Shown here: piece by piece, positions 61,500 through 64,000 of the stretch | How positions within the stretch are numbered: the stretch's first letter is position 1 | Layout of the letters: each line of letters opens with the position of its first letter | The notes under the pieces: generated by a model | The model's database searches: none | What the model was told of the DNA's origin: nothing | What the model saw: only the letters and a program-made list of their open reading frames with translations | Program-made: the position numbers and the translations under genes | Assembly (NCBI GenBank): GCA_963693085.1 | Contig: OY856412.1 | Span: 1,407,200,694 to 1,407,264,693 of the forward strand | DNA from: Alisma plantago-aquatica | Taxonomy: Eukaryota; Streptophyta; Magnoliopsida; Alismatales; Alismataceae | Direction: 5' to 3' | Length of the DNA stretch: 64,000 bases

Positions 61500-62475
61500 T
61501 ACAGTCTCAAGACCGTATGGGTAGTGTCACCTCAAGACCGTTTGGCCTACATCCACCCCCGGACCATTTGGGCATCTAACCAGTAGAAATTGTGAGGTCC
61601 TTCACCTGCTCAACTGTGACAGTGATCATCTCCGTGAAAGCTCATGTTCCCTTCTTCCTCCTCCTTCTGCCACCTCTACAAACCCTAGACCTCTATCGCC
61701 CAGACCACCAAACCTCCCTACTGCCATCATCACCGCCTCCTCCATGAACGACAGTAGTGCTAGCAGCACCTTCCTCCGCCATCCACGACGGCAACCAGTA
61801 GTGTCGTCTCTGCCTCCTTCACCTGCCCACCTCGACACCGCCTTCGCCCAGTGCCCTTTGCTACCTACCTCACCATCGTGCTACTTGCTCCACCGGGACC
61901 TACAGCATAGGTGGTGCACGGTCTCAAGACCGATAGAACAGCAGGCCACGAAACCTTTTGGGTACGAGATCAATCAGAGTCCAAGACTGTTTGGAGCTAT
62001 GTCGATCTGCAAGACCGAGAGCATGTAAACGGAGTTGAAGACTGTTTGGAGTTGTAGATCGTGAGGGCTGCAAACTACGAGAACAGTGCAGACCATTAGG
62101 GCATGAAGACCGTATGTATAGAACGCCCAAGACTGATTGGATGATCGCCGCTCGTAGCAAGACCGGTCGGAAGCCTATTTTCACTTCCCCCAAACTGTTT
62201 GGATTGACTAACGGTCTGTAAGACCGTGTGATAGCAAACTAGAGGTGCTCGAGATCGTTAAGTCGGTGGACAACTAGGTCACGAGACAGTTCAGAACTCC
62301 AGATTGTGTGAAGGCCAACCTACTCCAGGACCGATCGGACGATACCGTTTGATACACATCTACAGACTGTGTAAATGATCGCATGACCAAGACCGTTTGG
62401 ACTTATCAGCTCGAAGACTGTTTGGAGGAAAATAACATAAGACGATTTGGTCATCGAAACGGTCTCTAAACCAAA
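61500..62475. repeat. AAGACCGTTTGG word cluster in U3
   Basis: Close variants (AGACCGTATGG, AGACTGTTTGG, AGACCGTTTGG, GGACCGATCGG, and AAACGGTCT in the opposite sense) recur many times at irregular spacing up to just before the TATA box. Confidence 0.75.
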
Positions 62476-62521
62476 CCGTGAGGAGGACTCACACCAAAAA
62501 CGTGAGGACCATACCTGAGCC

Positions 62522-62529
62522 TATAAATA
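62522..62529 (+). promoter_or_regulatory. TATA box of the right-hand LTR
   Basis: TATAAATA in the context GCCTATAAATAGG; it marks the start of R and gives the plus orientation. Confidence 0.6.
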
Positions 62530-62935
62530 GGACCACAAGGGTCCTCATTTGGGCATCGGGTTCGGGGACACCGATAGGTTTCCTGAACACAGGTTAGATC
62601 CAGATCATTATGGATATTCACCTGTTGCTACTACTGCGATCGAGGAGACCGAGAAGAGAAGGAAGGGGGAGTGACAAAGACTACCCATCTGTCTTGGCAT
62701 CCCTTGTTCCTCGTACAGATCTGCTCTGACATGATGTAGAAGACTGCATCATCTTCACCGATCTACGACTACCTTCTACATCATGCTCATGGGAGAATCT
62801 TCCCTCTCTCTTATTCTTTTTTTTTCTCGCATCATGAGCAAGTAGTTCCTTTTCAATGGGGTGCGGGGACTAGCCCCGCTTCCCATGCAAGCATGTTCTC
62901 TTGTTAAACATTCCATGGCAATATATATAACTTTT

Positions 62936-63400
62936 CATTTCGTTGTTAATCGTTAATGTTTGTAGATTGATTACCTGCTTGTTTTCATCTTGTTCTTCCC
63001 TATGTTGCAAGAACCTCTATATGTAGGGTAGAATGTCGATTAATGAGGTTGACTCCCAAACTAGAAATATAATGGGATTTCTTGAGGTCGTAAGTGTATG
63101 ATCTGTGAGGGGACGATCCATCTAACCTACGGTGACGCTTCTGTGGCCTAAACATCCCTCAGGGAGGGCCACAGCTTCAGTTGGATATATGTATCACCTT
63201 CGTTAATCGTCAATGTTTTCTTGTAGATTAATCACCTACTCACTTGTTGATTAGCACGGTTGACTCCCTAACTAGAAATAGAAAGGGATTCCTTGAGGTC
63301 ATAAGTGTATGATTTGTGAGGGGATGATCCATCTAGCATACGGTGATGCTTCTGTGTGCCTAAACATCCCTCAAGGAGGGCCACAACTTCAGTTGGATTT
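62936..63400 (+). repeat. Direct tandem duplication of about 210 bp
   Basis: The segment with GACTCCCAAACTAGAAAT, GTGAGGGGACGATCCATCTA and CCTAAACATCCCTC at about 63048-63186 recurs at about 63258-63398 with scattered changes. Confidence 0.8.
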
Positions 63401-63883
63401 TGTATCTTTGGAGTCATAAGTATGTGATCAAGATGGTGACGAGACATCTGATGCCTAAGGTGATTCTTACGCAAACCTAATGCCCGTATGGGGGTTTTTC
63501 AGTAGCTCTATTTGAATAGTTAGATCTTGCTTGGATGTTACGTGTTTGGATGTGATTACATGTGCAGTGGTGGTGAAACCCGAGACCACCCCAGTGATCC
63601 CATATCATTAAATCTAAATCAACTTTAATTCTACTCTTTACTTTCCTACACTTAGTTTAATTAACCTCAAATCAACCAATCGTTTTAAATATTAGCCTTA
63701 CTTGAACTAGACTAGACTAGCAATGATTCTTAAAAACATTGTCCTTTAGGATTCGATCCTTAACTATACTGCAATAAGACTCGTCTGCTTGCGGGTGGTA
63801 TTATTGCACAAGGTTTTGGTAAAAGCTCAGGGATTTCAACCCTGAGTGAGTTTGTTAGTGTGATAATATTCCACGTCAAATTC

Positions 63884-63901
63884 TGGCACCGTTGTCAGGG
63901 A
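63884..63901 (+). other. Primer binding site (diverged Athila type), right-hand element
   Basis: TGGCACCGTTGTCAGGGA, close to TGGCGCCGTTGCCGGGGA, 5 nt after the LTR end. The element continues past the window end; 63902-64000 is non-coding leader. Confidence 0.8.
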
Positions 63902-64000
63902 CAACAGAATCAGTTAGTCAAATCTAGTTCTAATATGAATAATATAGGTCTTTGTTTTTTAATATAATTGATCATTCACTTGAATTTGACTCTACTCCAT

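Larger units (their letters stand above)
61021..63878 (+). repeat. 5' LTR of an Athila/Tat-type element (start approximate)
   Basis: Its right end CCACGTCA (63871-63878) precedes an Athila-type PBS. A TATAAATA box lies at 62522-62529. Upstream are a 14-bp tandem repeat (61221-61304) and a cluster of AAGACCGTTTGG-like words (about 61500-62475). Downstream are a tandem duplication of about 210 bp and the R/U5 words CTGCTTGCGGGTGG and GGATTTCAACCCTGAG. The left end is not determined because no partner LTR is present. A frame at 61744-62028 on CG-rich sequence is not supported as a gene. Confidence 0.65.

Noticed and set aside
61626..62193. Frames in the CG-richer part of the right-hand LTR
   Set aside because: They overlap on both strands, have no domains, and lie in a promoter-type region full of AAGACCGTTTGG words.

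Overview
This window looks like nuclear DNA of a flowering plant. It is a stack of nested, mostly dead retrotransposons with one CACTA DNA transposon. I see no intact host gene, rRNA, tRNA gene or CRISPR array. The species cannot be named from the sequence alone. The clues are AT-rich intergenic DNA, Athila/Tat-type, Tekay/Del-like and Copia-type LTR elements, a TNP2-type transposase, and exons of a plant carotenoid cleavage dioxygenase (CCD).

Left part (1-33022), three nesting levels. An Athila-like Ty3/gypsy element lies on the minus strand (23544-33022): 5' LTR, PBS, gag, protease, RT, RNase H, integrase, a spacer and part of a 3' ORF. Its 3' ORF is cut at 23543/23544 by the exact LTR end of a second element family, here called family 1. 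Family 1 is a tandem array, LTR-IN-LTR-IN-LTR-IN-LTR, with LTRs of about 4.2 kb and identical-length 738-bp non-coding internal regions (1-23543, continuing left of the window). One of its LTRs holds a complete 7325-bp non-autonomous element (8398-15722) with 2.24-kb LTRs, TTTAT target duplications, an Athila-type PBS and one proline-rich ORF.

Middle (33023-44950). A decayed CACTA/En-Spm transposase (35049-37792, minus) abuts exons of a CCD gene (about 34300-35032, minus). Both ends of this segment carry a short direct repeat. Farther right is about 7 kb of AT-rich DNA in which I recognise no gene.

Right part (44950-64000). A Copia-type remnant (44950-46141) is interrupted by a second LTR-IN-LTR-IN-LTR array (family 2, 46142-55471, plus strand), a diverged relative of family 1 with 2.8-kb LTRs and internal regions of about 760 bp. 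A second Copia-type element (LTR 55472-57704, broken gag 59216-60048) sits inside its third LTR. The window ends in the 5' LTR and PBS of a further Athila/Tat-type element (to 63878, then PBS at 63884).

The most interesting signals are structural rather than coding. They are: (i) a 20-bp-period string of eight mini-hairpins with different stems in every family 1 LTR, next to an insertion and a deletion breakpoint; (ii) stem-loop pairs whose stems co-vary between LTR copies; (iii) a hairpin with an AGGCRR loop 35-46 nt after the last stop codon in two unrelated Athila-type elements; (iv) a co-varying leader hairpin in the two Copia-type copies; and (v) clusters of family-specific palindromic or GC-rich words upstream of the LTR TATA boxes.
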